A stretch of 64,000 nucleotides of DNA from Streptomyces sp. A 4/2 (GCF_940670765.1 NZ_CALNVW010000021.1:62001-126000); one strand, 5' to 3'. Shown: positions 42,872 through 51,447, counted from the first letter of the stretch. Program-made: numbers and translations. The notes: a model not told the origin generated them from the sequence alone.

Positions 42872-43659
42872 ATGACGTCGGAGCCTGAGCCGGAGCGGTT
42901 CATCGTCCTCACCGGAGGGCCCGGATCAGGGAAGAGCACCCTGCTCGACTTCCTGGAGACCCAGGGCCACGCCCGGTCCCAGGAGGCGGGGCGCGGGATC
43001 ATCCAGGACCAGGTCGCCATCGACGGGCGCGCGCTGCCCTGGACCGACCCGGCGCTCTTCGCCGAACTCATGCTCTGCTGGGAACTGCGCTCGTACCGCA
43101 TCGCGGCAGCGCGGCCGGAACGGGTCTTCTTCGACCGGGGGGTGCCCGACATCGTGGGCTACCTGAGGCTGGAGGGACTGCCGGTACCGGACCACGTCCA
43201 CGCCGCCGCGAAGAGCTTCCGGTACCACCGTCGCGTGTTCCTCGCCCCTCCCTGGCCGGAGATCTACGCCCAGGACAGCGAGCGCAGACAGTCCTTCGCC
43301 GAGGCGGAGCGCACCCAGGGCCTTTCGTTTGGTTCACGCCGGGCTCGCGGGGTCTGGCACTTCCCCAAGGTCTCGGCTTCGCTCGACCAGGGGAGACCCC
43401 ATTGCTCGCCGCGTTGTCGTCGGTCACCATGGCTCCTTCCCCAAGGCCTTGAGGGCCAGGGGAGACCCCATCTGCCTCCCTCCTCCGCCTTGCGATCGCA
43501 CGCACCAGACCCCGCTCCCTGATCCGGCCTGATCCAAACGAAAGACCCTACGCGTCGATGGCCGCCACCTACACCGACTACGGCTACGAACTCGTACGGC
43601 TGCCCCTCGCACCGGTCGAAGAACGCGCCCGGTTCGTCGAAAGTACGTTGCTCGGGTAA
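42872..43659 (+). pseudogene. P-loop (AAA_28) ATPase gene split by a MITE
   Basis: The protein starts at ATG 42872 (GAGGGAG upstream) with the Walker A loop TGGPGSGKST. It runs 148 codons to Thr in AEAERT at 43315. From 43549 the same frame continues (TAC GCG TCG ATG GCC...) for 36 codons to TAA at 43657-43659, with TYTDYGYELVRLPLAPVEERARF as expected for the family. The 233 bp between (43316-43548) break the frame. As it stands translation would end near 43522 after a nonsense tail. Deleting the insert gives an intact protein of about 184 residues. Function probably an ATP/GTP-dependent phosphatase or kinase, unassigned. Confidence 0.85.
43318..43548. mobile_element. 231-bp MITE with terminal inverted repeats
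   Basis: The ends GGGCCTTTCGTTTGG (43318-43332) and CCAAACGAAAGACCC (43534-43548) are inverted repeats with one mismatch. A second inverted pair, GCGGGGTCTGG (43347-43357) and CCAGACCCCGC (43505-43515), lies inside. Two direct copies of a 36-43-bp segment (43360-43402 and 43436-43471) fill the middle. No transposase ORF. The flanks are CA (left) and TA (right); a TA target duplication with one mutation, as made by IS630/Tc1-type enzymes, is plausible. It interrupts an AAA ATPase gene. Confidence 0.85.
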
Positions 43660-43682
43660 CCGCAGGGGTTGAGACTGCCGTC

Positions 43683-44282
43683 ATGCCTTCCCTGGTCGCT
43701 CCCGCGATACCCACCGGTTCTCTTGCCGCAACCAGCCAGCCTGTTCTGCCAGTTGCGAGGGACGTGCTGCTGCGTCCCTGGCAGCTCACCGACGCGGAGG
43801 CGGTACGGGAGGCGTACCAGGACCCGGAGATTCAGCGCTGGCACGCGCGGTCGATGGACTCCGTGGACGAGGCGCGCGAGTGGATCGCGAACTGCCGGCG
43901 CGGCTGGCAGGACGAGACGGGTCTGCACTGGGCAGTGGCCGACGCCGGAAGTGACGTGCTGTTGGGGCGGATCTCGCTGAGGGACCTGGTTCTGGTGGAC
44001 GGTCAGGCCGAGGTCGCCTACTGGATGGCCCCGGCGGGCCGCGGCCGGGGCGCCTGTACCGCCGCGGTCGTGGAGCTCTCCCGCTGGGCGCTGGAGGAGG
44101 GCGGCTTCCACCGGCTCCAGCTCGACCATTCGACCACCAACGAGGCGTCCTGCCGGGTCGCGATCAAGGCGGGGTTCGCGGCGGAGGGCACACGGCGCGG
44201 GGCGGTCCTGCACACGGACGGCCACCACGACATGCATCTGCACGCGCGGATCCGGGGGGACGGGCTGGCTGCGGGGGCGTAG
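43683..44282 (+). CDS. GNAT N-acetyltransferase, RimJ/RimL type
   Basis: 199 residues. Core from about residue 27 (VLLRPWQLTDAEAVREAYQDPEIQRWHA) with APAGRGRGACTAAVVELSRWAL as the acetyl-CoA site and RVAIKAGFAAEGTRRGA near the end. ATG 43683 gives a 26-residue loose leader; a later start near the domain is possible because no good Shine-Dalgarno precedes this one. It lies just after the broken ATPase. Substrate unknown. Confidence 0.85.
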   Translation: MPSLVAPAIPTGSLAATSQPVLPVARDVLLRPWQLTDAEAVREAYQDPEIQRWHARSMDSVDEAREWIANCRRGWQDETGLHWAVADAGSDVLLGRISLRDLVLVDGQAEVAYWMAPAGRGRGACTAAVVELSRWALEEGGFHRLQLDHSTTNEASCRVAIKAGFAAEGTRRGAVLHTDGHHDMHLHARIRGDGLAAGA

Positions 44283-44363
44283 GCCGGATGCCTCTGTGGT
44301 CGGCGTCCTGTCGGCCACGCGGTCCGCAGGGCATTGTCAGTGGCGGATGCGACGATCGTTCGC

Positions 44364-46382
44364 ATGACTGAAGCAGCCTTCAACTGGCCTTCCTTCCTCC
44401 AGCGTTGGAGCGACGAGTGGGCGGATTCCTGGGCGCCCGATGAAGCCCTCGACGAGGCGGACGAGGAGGCCAGGCGCGCCCGCTGGCTCGGCTTCGCGCC
44501 CGCGTCAGCCGAGCGGATCGCCGCGCTGGAGGAGCGTCTCGGCTGCCCGCTCCCACCGTCGTACCGCTCGTTCCTTGAGGTCAGCGACGGATGGCGGAAC
44601 GCAGGCGGTTTCGTCTACGTGCTCGCCGGAACCGAGAGCCACGGCTGGCAGGAGGACGAAGTCGGCATCGGGGAGATGTACCGGGAGGAGCTGGACGAGG
44701 ACTCCACCGAGGAGGAGATCCGGCTCGTCGAGGACATGTGGGACCGCACGCTATCCCTGGACGTCGAGTCCGATGCCACCTACGTGATGCTGAACCCCGG
44801 GGACGTGGGCGCCGACGGTGAGTGGGCGGTCTACTGCTACCGCACCTGGGCCGGTGAGATGCCGGAACGGTACGCATCCTTCAGGGAGTTCATGGCGGAG
44901 ATGTACCGGGAGTTCCACCACCTGCGGGCCGGTGACCCCGGCAGCGCCACGGAGTTCGTCAACGCCACGACCCGGGAGCTGGACGCTGTGGTCGAGCAGG
45001 CACGGTGCGACGCCCTGGCGGGGGAGTACCGGCGGGCCGAGGACGCTCTGGCCGAGGCGGTGGAGTACGGCAGGCCCCGCGCGGCGGCGCTGCGGGACCA
45101 GATCCGGTGGCTGCTGGGGGACAGCTACCTCGCCGGTTTCGACGGACTGACGGATGACCCGGTGTACGCACTGGAGATGCTGTCCGTGCTGGCGGTCGGG
45201 CATGTGGAGCGAAGCCATGACGACGCGGTGTGGGCGTACACCGTGCGGCCCGCTCCCGACGATCTCCATGAAGCGGCCGACGAGATACGGCGGCAGGTCG
45301 GAGCGGGGACCTTCCGCTACGTCACGTCCGGCCCGTTCGGGGACGCACTGGACGAGGCACGGGAGCTGGCGCGCTGGGGCGAAGCGGACGCCGCCTGGCG
45401 GACGGTGCTGGCTGCGCTGCCGCAGTGGCGACCGCTGGGCCCCTGCCACCTGGCACCGATCGGCCTGCTGGCCGACGCTCTCCTCGGCCCGCTGCTCACC
45501 CCGGAGCGTGGCCGCGAACTGCTCGCCGCCCCTCGGGGCGAGGCGGCAGGCGGTGAGGTGGCGGCCCCTGTCGACCTGGAGCCCGGGGGCCTCGACTGGC
45601 TGGCGGCCCCCGGACCGCACCGGACCAGCCGCGAGGCATACCGCTTCATCCTGGTGGAATCGGCGCATCCGGCCGAACTGCCGGACCGTGTGGGCGCCGA
45701 AGGAAGTTCCGGGCTGAACACACCGATGACGGCGTGCGAAACACAGACGACGCTGCTGAACCGCGGGGAGACCTCGTCGTACGACGACAAGGCACTGGCC
45801 TCGGTCGGGCGTGCCGGATCCGGCTGGAGCTTCGCCTTCGACGGGCAGCCGAGCCCCTTCGACGAGCAGCGCTTCGTCTCCCCTGCCGCAGCCGCCTCCG
45901 GGCCCTCCGGCTCCGGCTCGCGAGCGATGGTGGTCTGGAGCGATCCCGGCCTGCCTCACCATGGGTCCCCGGCCCTTTTCCACTTCTCCCTCGCGGAGAA
46001 CGGCGAGGAGCGGTACGACTTCACGGTCCACGGTTCGACGATCCGGCGCAGCGGCGAGATACCTCCGGCGCTGGACCCGGATCGACTCTTCGGCAACGCC
46101 GCCGCGGACACGTCAGCCGATCCGGATGCCGATCCGGATGCCGACTCGAATGCCGACCGGGATGCCGATCCGGCTGCCGCGCGGGCGGAACAGCGCGCGC
46201 TGGAGGCGATCGCCACGGAGTTCGGCGTCTCACTCCCGCGCTTCGCGCTGACACACGGGCGCCTGCACACGTTCCAGACATGTTCCTGGACGCGCCCACC
46301 GGGGCCGGGCGAGACGTACATGACGGTGACGCTCGGGCAAGTCGACGAGACCATCGCGCGCATGACCGATCTTCAAAGCTGA
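44364..46382 (+). CDS. SMI1/KNR4-domain protein, 672 residues
   Basis: The N-terminus carries an SMI1/KNR4 (SUKH) domain at about 40-180: AERIAALEERLGCPLPPSYRSFLEVSDGWRNAGGF. SUKH proteins in bacteria are often immunity proteins to polymorphic toxins, and this gene is far larger than a typical 150-residue one. The rest (about 200-672) is helical then beta-rich, with no family I recognise. A repeated DPDADPDADSNADRDADP stretch near residue 590 comes from a 12-bp DNA repeat. No toxin gene is adjacent. The ATG at 44364 is preferred. Confidence 0.8.
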   Translation: MTEAAFNWPSFLQRWSDEWADSWAPDEALDEADEEARRARWLGFAPASAERIAALEERLGCPLPPSYRSFLEVSDGWRNAGGFVYVLAGTESHGWQEDEVGIGEMYREELDEDSTEEEIRLVEDMWDRTLSLDVESDATYVMLNPGDVGADGEWAVYCYRTWAGEMPERYASFREFMAEMYREFHHLRAGDPGSATEFVNATTRELDAVVEQARCDALAGEYRRAEDALAEAVEYGRPRAAALRDQIRWLLGDSYLAGFDGLTDDPVYALEMLSVLAVGHVERSHDDAVWAYTVRPAPDDLHEAADEIRRQVGAGTFRYVTSGPFGDALDEARELARWGEADAAWRTVLAALPQWRPLGPCHLAPIGLLADALLGPLLTPERGRELLAAPRGEAAGGEVAAPVDLEPGGLDWLAAPGPHRTSREAYRFILVESAHPAELPDRVGAEGSSGLNTPMTACETQTTLLNRGETSSYDDKALASVGRAGSGWSFAFDGQPSPFDEQRFVSPAAAASGPSGSGSRAMVVWSDPGLPHHGSPALFHFSLAENGEERYDFTVHGSTIRRSGEIPPALDPDRLFGNAAADTSADPDADPDADSNADRDADPAAARAEQRALEAIATEFGVSLPRFALTHGRLHTFQTCSWTRPPGPGETYMTVTLGQVDETIARMTDLQS

Positions 46383-46472
46383 GCGACGTGAGGGGTGTTC
46401 GCGGGTTCGGCAGGTGATGACTCAGCGAATACGCAGGCGCTGATGGCCGTCGAACAACAGTAGCCTCTGGCC

Positions 46473-47099
46473 ATGGCTATGCGACCTGACGAGTTCTACG
46501 CCCACGCACGTACCGCTGCGGATGGTGAGCAACGGCTCCCGCTGGCCCGCATGACGGGGTGGGACATCAGTCCGTTCGAGCCGGACGGCCTGCGCGTCGC
46601 GCCGCTGCGCCCGCCGGTTCTGCCCGAACCGGCGCGGCACGGCGAGGACCCCTCGGACTGCGACGCGTGCCGCAGCCGGGACGAAGGGATCTGGCTCGAC
46701 GACCGTTGGCGGCTCACCCGGATCGCGGGAGCCGGCGTGCCGCTGGTGCTGATGCTGCATCCACGCGATCACTTCGACCTGGCGGACCTGCCCGACGAAC
46801 TGGCCGCCGAACTGGGCGTGCTCACGACCCACATCGCCCGCCACGTGCAAGCACTGCCGCACATCTCGCGGGCCCACGTCTACCGCATCGGAGACGGCGG
46901 CGCCCATCTGCACATCTGGTTCTTCGCCCGCCCCGAGGGCCAAGCCCAGCTGTACGGATCGTGGATGGTCATCTGGGACGACCTGCTGCCGGAGTACCCG
47001 GCGGACGTGGCCGAGGCGGACGCAGAGATCGTGGCAGACGCGCTGGTCGCCTCCTACGGAGGCCATCGGCCGGATGTCGGCGAACTGCCGCGCACCTGA
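46473..47099 (+). CDS. HIT-like protein
   Basis: 208 residues. A histidine-triad-type fold is suggested by LMLHPRDHFDLADLPDELAAELG and GDGGAHLHIWFFARP, in which HLHIW replaces the canonical HxHxH. A Cys pair (SDCDACRSRD) in the N-terminal half may bind zinc. Diadenosine-polyphosphate hydrolase or galactose-1-P uridylyltransferase-like roles are possible; the missing third His makes the activity uncertain. The Shine-Dalgarno is weak. A strong hairpin follows. Confidence 0.6.
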   Translation: MAMRPDEFYAHARTAADGEQRLPLARMTGWDISPFEPDGLRVAPLRPPVLPEPARHGEDPSDCDACRSRDEGIWLDDRWRLTRIAGAGVPLVLMLHPRDHFDLADLPDELAAELGVLTTHIARHVQALPHISRAHVYRIGDGGAHLHIWFFARPEGQAQLYGSWMVIWDDLLPEYPADVAEADAEIVADALVASYGGHRPDVGELPRT

Positions 47100-47114
47100 T
47101 CTGCCGGAGCGCGA

Positions 47115-47157
47115 CCCCGGGCCCGCACCCTTGGCCAAGCAGGGTGCGGTCCCGGGG
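47115..47157. terminator. Strong bidirectional terminator
   Basis: 17-bp arms CCCCGGGCCCGCACCCT/AGGGTGCGGTCCCGGGG with a single mismatch and a 9-nt loop, between two convergent genes. Confidence 0.8.
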
Positions 47158-47211
47158 CGTTCCCCCCTCCCCGGCGCTGGGATCAGCCGTCGGTCCAGCC
47201 GGTCCAGGCCG

Positions 47212-47811
47212 TCAGCCGACGCTGAACTGCCCGGTGAACGCGGCGTTCCTGACTCCTCCGAAGGGCGCCCCGGCGGTGCACTTGCCCGCTCCGCCGAAGA
47301 GTGCGGTGGTGAACTCGCCGCTGAAGCTCTGCTCCTGGAACGGGCCTTGGCGGACGTGGCCGCTGACCGAGGACGTGTTGAGGATGGTGTGGTCGATCCT
47401 GAGGTCCACCTGGCTGGAGAGCTTCGTGCCGTCGTCCAGGGTCCACTCGATGATTCCCGATCCGCTGCCTGTACCGAATCCGCCGGCGACACAGCTGATG
47501 ATCACGTCCCTGAACCCGGCGGAGATCTTCGCCTCCCGGATGCCGACGCCACTGTTGTCCACGCACCCGGAGTTCTTCCCCTCGTAGGCGATCTGTTGGG
47601 GCAGAGGGAAGAGCTGGACACCAGGAGAGAAGTGGGTCTCTCCGGCAGCCGTGCACGACACGGAGATGTGGGGATCCGCCTGGGCCGTGGCCGGGGCACT
47701 GAGACGTGCGCTGCCCGTAAACCGGTTCTGAGCGGCGCAAATGACTACTGATGAGGTGTGGTGGCGGAAGGAACCAACTGCTGTCGCGCCCGGCTCGCAA
47801 CCCGAGAGCAC
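47212..47811 (-). CDS. Secreted small protein, N-terminus apparently damaged
   Basis: Up to 199 residues. The C-terminal 155 residues (from ADPHISVSCTAAGETHFSPG) resemble secreted streptomycete proteins with two or three disulfide-like Cys and Gly/Ser-rich beta structure. A normal export signal is missing: the 45 residues before it (MLSGCEPGATAVGSFRHH...SARLSAPATAQA) have no hydrophobic stretch, though the last part looks like a signal-peptide cleavage region. A 5' deletion or frameshift may have removed the start. Function unknown. The start codon is uncertain. Confidence 0.55.
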   Translation of the reverse strand: MLSGCEPGATAVGSFRHHTSSVVICAAQNRFTGSARLSAPATAQADPHISVSCTAAGETHFSPGVQLFPLPQQIAYEGKNSGCVDNSGVGIREAKISAGFRDVIISCVAGGFGTGSGSGIIEWTLDDGTKLSSQVDLRIDHTILNTSSVSGHVRQGPFQEQSFSGEFTTALFGGAGKCTAGAPFGGVRNAAFTGQFSVG

Positions 47812-47854
47812 CGCACGCTCCGTAACCGCCGGAGCCGCCCCTGAGGGCTGTGTG

Positions 47855-48667
47855 TCAGCTCGGGAGGGCTTGGGGTGCCGTCTCGACCGTGCGGCGCTTG
47901 ATCAGCAACACGATGATCAGGGCGACCTGAAGGAGCACGACGAGGGCAATGCCCAGGGATACCTGGGGCTTGTCGCCCACGAGGTTGGAGAGCAGGCTGG
48001 TGTCCCAGAGCCCGTGGACGAGCATCGGTAGCAGGATGATGCCGCCGACGCGCAGGCACAGGTAGAAGAAGTAGCCCGAGGTGGAGACGACGAGGGCCTG
48101 AATGATGGCCTGTGATCCCTCGCCGAAGGCGTTGCTGATGTGCACGGCGCCGAAGACGAGCGAGGAATAGAGGGCGACCTTGCCCTCGGTGAGTCCGGCC
48201 CGGCGGAAGACGTGGACGCCGATGCCCCGGAACATGAGTTCCTCGCCGACGCCGACGAACAGGCCGAGCAGTAGCAGGCAGGCCACGAGGGAGACGCTCT
48301 GGTCGGCGAGGTGCCCGTAGTTCAGGCCGATCAGGGCAACGGTGATCATCGAGATCGGTACCCAGCGCACCCAGCGCCGCACGGGGACGCGGTAGTGCAG
48401 GATCTCGCGCCACCAGCCGAGCCACGTGACGACGGCGGCGGCGAACACGATGGACGCCCCGATCGGGATCAGTGCGTTGCGCACCAGTGATTCGGTGGTC
48501 GGGAACTGACTGTCGGAGTAGCTGGTGTCCACGCCGATCAGCCGGCCCAGGCCCTGGATGATGCCCGCGTACGCGATGACCACCACCAAGAACCATGGCC
48601 ATGGCAGTCTGCGTCCGGGCCGGCTGTCCGGTATTGCTTCCGCACTGTCGTGCACTGTGTCGCCCAT
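47855..48667 (-). CDS. CPBP-family intramembrane metalloprotease
   Basis: About 270 residues. Seven to eight hydrophobic segments. The Abi/CAAX-protease motifs are GVGEELMFRGIG (EExxxR) and LVFGAVHISNAFGEG (FxxxH), with HGLWD further on. These residues bind zinc within the membrane. ATG 48667 is chosen; a GTG at 48691 is in frame and cannot be excluded. The physiological substrate is unknown. Confidence 0.85.
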   Translation of the reverse strand: MGDTVHDSAEAIPDSRPGRRLPWPWFLVVVIAYAGIIQGLGRLIGVDTSYSDSQFPTTESLVRNALIPIGASIVFAAAVVTWLGWWREILHYRVPVRRWVRWVPISMITVALIGLNYGHLADQSVSLVACLLLLGLFVGVGEELMFRGIGVHVFRRAGLTEGKVALYSSLVFGAVHISNAFGEGSQAIIQALVVSTSGYFFYLCLRVGGIILLPMLVHGLWDTSLLSNLVGDKPQVSLGIALVVLLQVALIIVLLIKRRTVETAPQALPS

Positions 48668-48893
48668 TCGTCGGGCGGCGGGGATCTCCACCCCATGGGG
48701 GCGCAGGCCTACGTCGCCGCAGCTCTCCCCCTAGAGTCTCATGCGAAATCAAACGTATGTCGTGGATGATCGCTTGGCCGACAAGATCAGTGAATGTCTG
48801 TATTCTTCGGCGCCCCTCCGACAGGATCCGGCGGTGCGCCGAGCAGGCGGACGGCCCCGGTCGGGTTCGGTACCGGGGCCGGTCTCGCGGGTG

Positions 48894-49118
48894 TCAGGCG
48901 GAGAGCCGGCCGCTCTTCACGGCGGCGACGAAGGAGGCCCAGCCGGTGGCGGGGAAGAGCAGCGCCGGGCCGTGGGGGTTCTTGGAGTCGCGTACGGGGA
49001 CAGCGGCGTATCCGTCTGCCACTTCGAGGCAGTCGTCATTGCCGGGGCCGCTGAAGCTGGACTTGCGCCACTCGCGTATGAACGCCGGGTCGGGAACGAT
49101 GCGCGCGTTACTGTTCAC
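48894..49118 (-). CDS. DUF397-domain protein
   Basis: 74 residues. Signature WRKSSFSGPGNDDCLEVAD and VPVRDSKNPHGPALLFPATGWASFV, typical of DUF397 proteins encoded beside XRE regulators of the WhiJ/AbaA type in streptomycetes. It overlaps the XRE gene by 11 bp. It may modulate that regulator. Confidence 0.92.
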   Translation of the reverse strand: MNSNARIVPDPAFIREWRKSSFSGPGNDDCLEVADGYAAVPVRDSKNPHGPALLFPATGWASFVAAVKSGRLSA

Positions 49119-49929
49119 GTTCGTACTCCTTCGCTACGGCCCTGATCAGGGCCAGTGATTCCTTGTGTGGCAGCGCGTCGCCCAGAGCCAGATCGTAGGC
49201 GAGGTGACAGTGGTTCACCATGGCCGGATCGTCGAAGACATGCCCCGTCCCAACGCCCTCTACGTAGGCGATGGATGGAGCTTCGTCGAAGCTCATCAGA
49301 TACAGCATCCCTGCCAGTAGAGCGTGCGCCCCGACGCCAAATGGCAGGACGTGCAGGCGGATTCGTTGCGCTTCCGCTAGGTCGGCGACCTTGTGCAACT
49401 GTTCGGCCATGACCTGTGGGCCACCGATCTTCCGCCGCAGTGCCGCTTCGTCCAGCAACACCCAAAATACGGTATCGGTCGATTCCGTAATGATCGGCGC
49501 ACGTTGCATGCGGCTGACGACGTGCTCGTCAACAGGTGCCGTCGGGTCGAGCGCGGTGTGCGCGCTGAGTACCTCCCGTGCATACGCGGCCGTCTGGAGA
49601 AGGCCAGGGATCAGCGAGGCACCGTAGTGCCGCATCTCCCTGGCCTGTTGCTCGAACTCCGCCACCCGGGCGAAGTGGCTGGCGTACTTCGGATCCAGAT
49701 CCCGCAGCCAGCGCGCGAAGAACCCGTCCGTCCTCAGTACCCGGTCCAGCCGCTGCGCATCGTCCGGGTTGGGCAGGCGGCGCCCCGCCTCGAAGTGGCT
49801 GATCAGCGTCGGGGAGCAGACCACCCCCTCGCTCACCGCCTCCTGGGTCAGACCCGCCGCCATGCGCCGGATCCTCAGCTCCTCGCCGTACTTCTGCCGG
49901 ATCGAGCGTGGTTGGGGTGCTGCTGCCAT
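49108..49929 (-). CDS. XRE-family regulator with DUF5753 domain (WhiJ/Scr1 type)
   Basis: 273 residues from ATG 49929, with GAGGGAG upstream. N-terminal helix-turn-helix IRRMAAGLTQEAVSEGVVCSPTLISHFEAGRRLPN (residues about 20-54), then DUF5753 (about 95-270) with FEQQAREMRHYGASLIPGLLQTAAYAREVL. Such genes with DUF397 and an anti-sigma-like ATPase, as here, form WhiJ-like sets that affect development and antibiotic production. The ATPase gene is divergent, 143 bp away. Confidence 0.92.
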   Translation of the reverse strand: MAAAPQPRSIRQKYGEELRIRRMAAGLTQEAVSEGVVCSPTLISHFEAGRRLPNPDDAQRLDRVLRTDGFFARWLRDLDPKYASHFARVAEFEQQAREMRHYGASLIPGLLQTAAYAREVLSAHTALDPTAPVDEHVVSRMQRAPIITESTDTVFWVLLDEAALRRKIGGPQVMAEQLHKVADLAEAQRIRLHVLPFGVGAHALLAGMLYLMSFDEAPSIAYVEGVGTGHVFDDPAMVNHCHLAYDLALGDALPHKESLALIRAVAKEYEREQ

Positions 49930-50072
49930 GAGACCAACTCCCTCACTTGAATTGCCCGTTGTCAGGGCGAAACCCCTAGAAGCGTAGCGACGCAAGACAC
50001 ACGCTGTGAGTTATTCGTCACAGTGCGAGACGTTCGCACCGGACCCCGGCAGATCTTCTGAGGAGCTTCGCG

Positions 50073-50504
50073 ATGGCACTGAGTTCGGAATCGGACAGCG
50101 CGGTGGTGCGCCGCTGGAGCAGGCGTCCGGGCTGCGTGGGGCAGGCGCGGGCGGATCTCCGTACGGCGCTGGCCGGTTGGGGGCTGTCGTACCTGACCGA
50201 CGCGGCCGTACTGATCCTCTCGGAGCTGCTGACCAACGCCGGGCGGCATGCCGTCGTCTCGCCCGGCCGGGAGATCGAGACCCGGTTCCTGGTCGGCGGG
50301 GGTGTGCTCCGTATCGAGGTGCACGACGCGTCGTCCGTGCCGCCACGGATGCCGGTCCCGGACCTGGAGGCGCCGGGCGGGCGGGGGTTGTTGCTCGTGG
50401 CCGCGCTGGCCGACGACTGGGGGTTCGGTGCGCGGCTCGGGCCCGGCAAGGTCGTCTGGGCGGAACTGGCGCTGGGTGGCGGCGGTGCTCGACGTGGTAC
50501 GTGA
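50073..50504 (+). CDS. HATPase_c ATP-binding protein (RsbW-like)
   Basis: 143 residues. Bergerat-fold histidine-kinase-like ATPase: VLILSELLTNAGRHAV (N-box with ELLTNA), VHDASS and GGRGLLLVAALADDWG (G-boxes). There is no kinase phosphoacceptor domain, so it is like anti-sigma-factor kinases or the WhiJ-associated ATPases. Divergent from the XRE gene. It overlaps the next small ORF by 20 bp. Confidence 0.88.
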   Translation: MALSSESDSAVVRRWSRRPGCVGQARADLRTALAGWGLSYLTDAAVLILSELLTNAGRHAVVSPGREIETRFLVGGGVLRIEVHDASSVPPRMPVPDLEAPGGRGLLLVAALADDWGFGARLGPGKVVWAELALGGGGARRGT

Positions 50505-50775
50505 GGTGTGCGCCGTGCTGGTGCTGCGCGGTGACCTCGTACGGATCCGGGGGTGCTGGCACGAGGTGCGGGGTTCGCGGCTCGACCGGTTCGTCACCGG
50601 GGGAGCGGTCGTGGTGCTGACGCTCGCGGACCGGCGGCCGGTGCGGATGCCGGTGTTCCTGCGGGTGACGGTGATTCGGGATCCGGCGCCCCGGGATCCG
50701 GCGCCCCGGGCTCCGGTGGCGACTCACCTTCCGGATGGCGATCCGGTCGCCCGATATGCTGTTGAATCTCCTTAA
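50485..50775 (+). CDS. Hypothetical small protein
   Basis: 96 residues from GTG 50485. MLDVVREVCAVLVLRGDLVRIRGCWHEVRG ... then a hydrophobic beta-like segment and a Pro/Asp-rich tail coded by an ATCCGGCGCCCCGGG repeat (about 50685-50720). No recognised family. The overlap with the ATPase and the coherent frame support a real gene, but it is weakly supported. Confidence 0.5.
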   Translation: MLDVVREVCAVLVLRGDLVRIRGCWHEVRGSRLDRFVTGGAVVVLTLADRRPVRMPVFLRVTVIRDPAPRDPAPRAPVATHLPDGDPVARYAVESP

Positions 50776-50834
50776 ATGCGGCCTGGAAATACGGCAGGCA
50801 TCGCGTCGTTGTCTCGGCTCCGGGAAGGTGCGTC

Positions 50835-51353
50835 TTGCCCAGTAGGCCCGTGGTTCACAGGGCGCCCGGCATCCGTGGCGAGTCCATGCAGCGGCTGCTG
50901 TTCGGCGGTGTGTACGGCGCCGTGCTCGCCAGCGCGCTCGCGGCGGCGCTGGACCACGACAGCGGCCTCCCGGACCCCGGTTACGACGCGGTGTGGGTGC
51001 TGGTCGCGGGGCTCGCGTCGGCTGCGGCGCACGGCTACGCCCACGCCATCTCCCACCGGACGGCTGACGGAACACCGGTCACCGTGCACGTCGTACGGTC
51101 CGTGCTGGAGGAATGGCCGCTGGTGGCCGCGGTGCTGCCCACTGTGGCGGTGCTGTCCGCCTCGTACGCGGGGTGGTGGAGCGAGGACACCGCGCTCGAA
51201 GTGGCCCTGGCCCTCAACACGGCGGCCCTGTTCGGCTGGGGGCTCTGGGCCGCGCGTGTGACGGGTCAGGGCTGGGCGTCGTCGTGCCGGGTGGGCGGCG
51301 CGGACATGCTGCTCGGGCTGTTCATCGTGGCGGCGAACGTACTGAGCAAGTGA
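50835..51353 (+). CDS. Integral membrane protein, unknown function
   Basis: 172 residues from a TTG at 50835 with GGGAAGG upstream, or 155 from ATG 50886. Four hydrophobic segments (about residues 23-40, 50-66, 93-110, 120-140) and a short one near the C-terminus. It has no known domain. Confidence 0.6.
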   Translation: MPSRPVVHRAPGIRGESMQRLLFGGVYGAVLASALAAALDHDSGLPDPGYDAVWVLVAGLASAAAHGYAHAISHRTADGTPVTVHVVRSVLEEWPLVAAVLPTVAVLSASYAGWWSEDTALEVALALNTAALFGWGLWAARVTGQGWASSCRVGGADMLLGLFIVAANVLSK

Positions 51354-51447
51354 CGCAGGCGCAGCCGACCGGAGCCGGCCCTGGTGCTGTTTCCGGTCGT
51401 CCGGTGGAGGTTTGCCTCCGGCTACTGCGAGTTGTACGCCTGGATAC

